64,000 nt of DNA from Bacteroides sp. GM023 (GTDB taxonomy: Bacteria; Bacteroidota; Bacteroidia; Bacteroidales; Bacteroidaceae): positions 248,001 through 312,000 of the forward strand of contig NZ_JAAXGE010000002.1 of the NCBI RefSeq assembly GCF_014750685.1, in the 5' to 3' direction. The notes under the pieces were generated by a model. The model saw only the letters and a program-made list of their open reading frames with translations. It was not told where the DNA came from and did not search any database. The translations under genes and the position numbers were made by a program. This document shows, piece by piece, positions 63,020-64,000 of this stretch. The first letter of the stretch is position 1. Every line of letters begins with the position of its first letter.

Positions 63020-64000
63020 ATGCAAAAAATAATTTTACTTTTCCTATCTCTGTTATACATAACCTTTATTAATGCGCAACAGCGTTGGAAAATCAATAAC
63101 AGCAATGGTATTTCATGGCAAGTAGAAAAAGACGAAGTACACTATGATCACATTGAGATGGCTGGCAAACGAATGGCGGTTGTACTTAGATATGGTGTTA
63201 ATAAAGAGGGAGGTTTTGAATTAAACAAAAGTATGATATGGCCAATGTTACGTACTATTCCTAATAATACTCATGGTAGTTTGATGCGTCGTTTGGACTG
63301 GAATCCATTAGATGCTGTTACCATAAATGGACGTAGTCTCAAAGAACAAGTGAAAACAATAACACTGAATGGAACCTTGGAAGTTATCAGCGAAATTCCA
63401 CTGGTCAAGAAAAGTTCACTGTCCTTAAAACGGACGTATCTCCCCTCTACGGATTTACCTTCATTAATTGAAATTTATGAATTCACCAATACCGGAGATA
63501 CAGAAGTCAATCTGGAAATACCTGCTATTCATACAGTGCTCCCGACAAATCCTAAAAAAGGAATAGAGGGAAGTTATGTAATCAGCCTAGCGACACAAAA
63601 AGCAGAACCTACAACCTTGCTTCCAAGCCAAAGTTACATATTTACAGCCTCTGTTTCCGCATATAAACCTATGGAAAAAGAAGATGGTATTGACGCAAAC
63701 AAAGAATTGTCAGAACGGAAAGTATTTGTAAATGAATGGATGAATAATTTAGTATTAGAAACACCCGACCCAATACTTGACAAGATGTTCGCTTTCTCTA
63801 AAATTCGTGCCTGCGAAAGTGTGTATGAAACTAAAGGCGGTCCGATGCACGGTCCTGGAGGGGAATCTTATTACGCAGCCATTTGGGCTAACGATCAGGC
63901 TGAATACATTAATCCCTATTTTCCATTCATCGGCTACCAATATGGAAACGCATCTGCGTTTAATTCATTTGAACATTTTGCACGCTATATGAATGACGAA
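63020..64000 (+). CDS. Six-hairpin glycosidase-like secreted protein (C-terminus beyond right edge)
   Basis: Starts at ATG 63020 with signal peptide ITFINAQQ and stays open for 327 codons. First 210 residues form a beta-sandwich (ISWQVEKDEVHYDHIEMAGKRMAVVLRYG...YEFTNTGDTEVNLEIPAIHTVLP). About residue 275 the toroid begins: ILDKMFAFSKIRACESVYETKGGPMHGPGGESYYAAIWANDQAEYINPYFPF. The GGESYYAAIWANDQ phrase contains the acidic/ligand motif of this superfamily. No family number assigned. Same strand and operon as the GH63-like gene. Confidence 0.75.
   Translation, partial: MQKIILLFLSLLYITFINAQQRWKINNSNGISWQVEKDEVHYDHIEMAGKRMAVVLRYGVNKEGGFELNKSMIWPMLRTIPNNTHGSLMRRLDWNPLDAVTINGRSLKEQVKTITLNGTLEVISEIPLVKKSSLSLKRTYLPSTDLPSLIEIYEFTNTGDTEVNLEIPAIHTVLPTNPKKGIEGSYVISLATQKAEPTTLLPSQSYIFTASVSAYKPMEKEDGIDANKELSERKVFVNEWMNNLVLETPDPILDKMFAFSKIRACESVYETKGGPMHGPGGESYYAAIWANDQAEYINPYFPFIGYQYGNASAFNSFEHFARYMNDE

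Overview
The window looks like a Bacteroides chromosome (gut Bacteroidota). It carries SusC/SusD genes, a hybrid two-component sensor fused to AraC, anSME-type serine sulfatases, lipoproteins with Bacteroides lipoboxes, an frdCAB operon, and many promoters of the Bacteroides form TAnnTTTG with a TTG box about 20 nt upstream. I see no tRNA, rRNA, CRISPR array or complete insertion sequence.

Left part (1-21.1 kb). A subtilisin-like protease is cut by the left edge and has a structured leader. It is followed by a 505-bp element with about 122-bp terminal inverted repeats and an Rpn-type PD-(D/E)XK nuclease with a perfect 21-bp repeat tract. Next is a GH20 hexosaminidase/sulfatase pair. The fumarate reductase operon frdCAB is flanked by two paralogous AraC regulators that share an unusual four-cysteine N-terminus. 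Then come a three-gene fimbrial (fimbrillin) operon, a divergent carboxyltransferase, an orphan AbiEi-type antitoxin, an HU-like protein and an AAA-type ATPase whose promoter/operator is duplicated on its far side.

Middle (21.2-31.4 kb). Seven minus-strand genes encode envelope proteins: a CsgG/LpoB-like protein, an unassigned secreted protein, three LPP20-like proteins, a transglutaminase-like protein and a membrane protein. Spacing is tight and one pair overlaps by 4 nt, so they probably form one operon of unknown function. A small XRE regulator and a small lipoprotein follow.

Right part (31.5-64 kb). This is one large polysaccharide utilisation locus. It has an HTCS regulator, SusC, SusD, a surface glycan-binding lipoprotein, GH35 beta-galactosidase, GH36 and retaining GH97 alpha-galactosidases, a GH63-like glycosidase, two six-hairpin glycosidase-like proteins (one cut by the right edge), two sulfatases (one broken by a single in-frame stop), two HExxH proteins related to each other, and an 837-residue secreted protein with an internal duplication that I cannot assign. 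Five promoter regions of the locus share a roughly 27-bp element, the best candidate for the HTCS operator. The enzyme set suggests a sulfated, alpha- and beta-galactosylated glycan, possibly protein-linked; that substrate is an inference.
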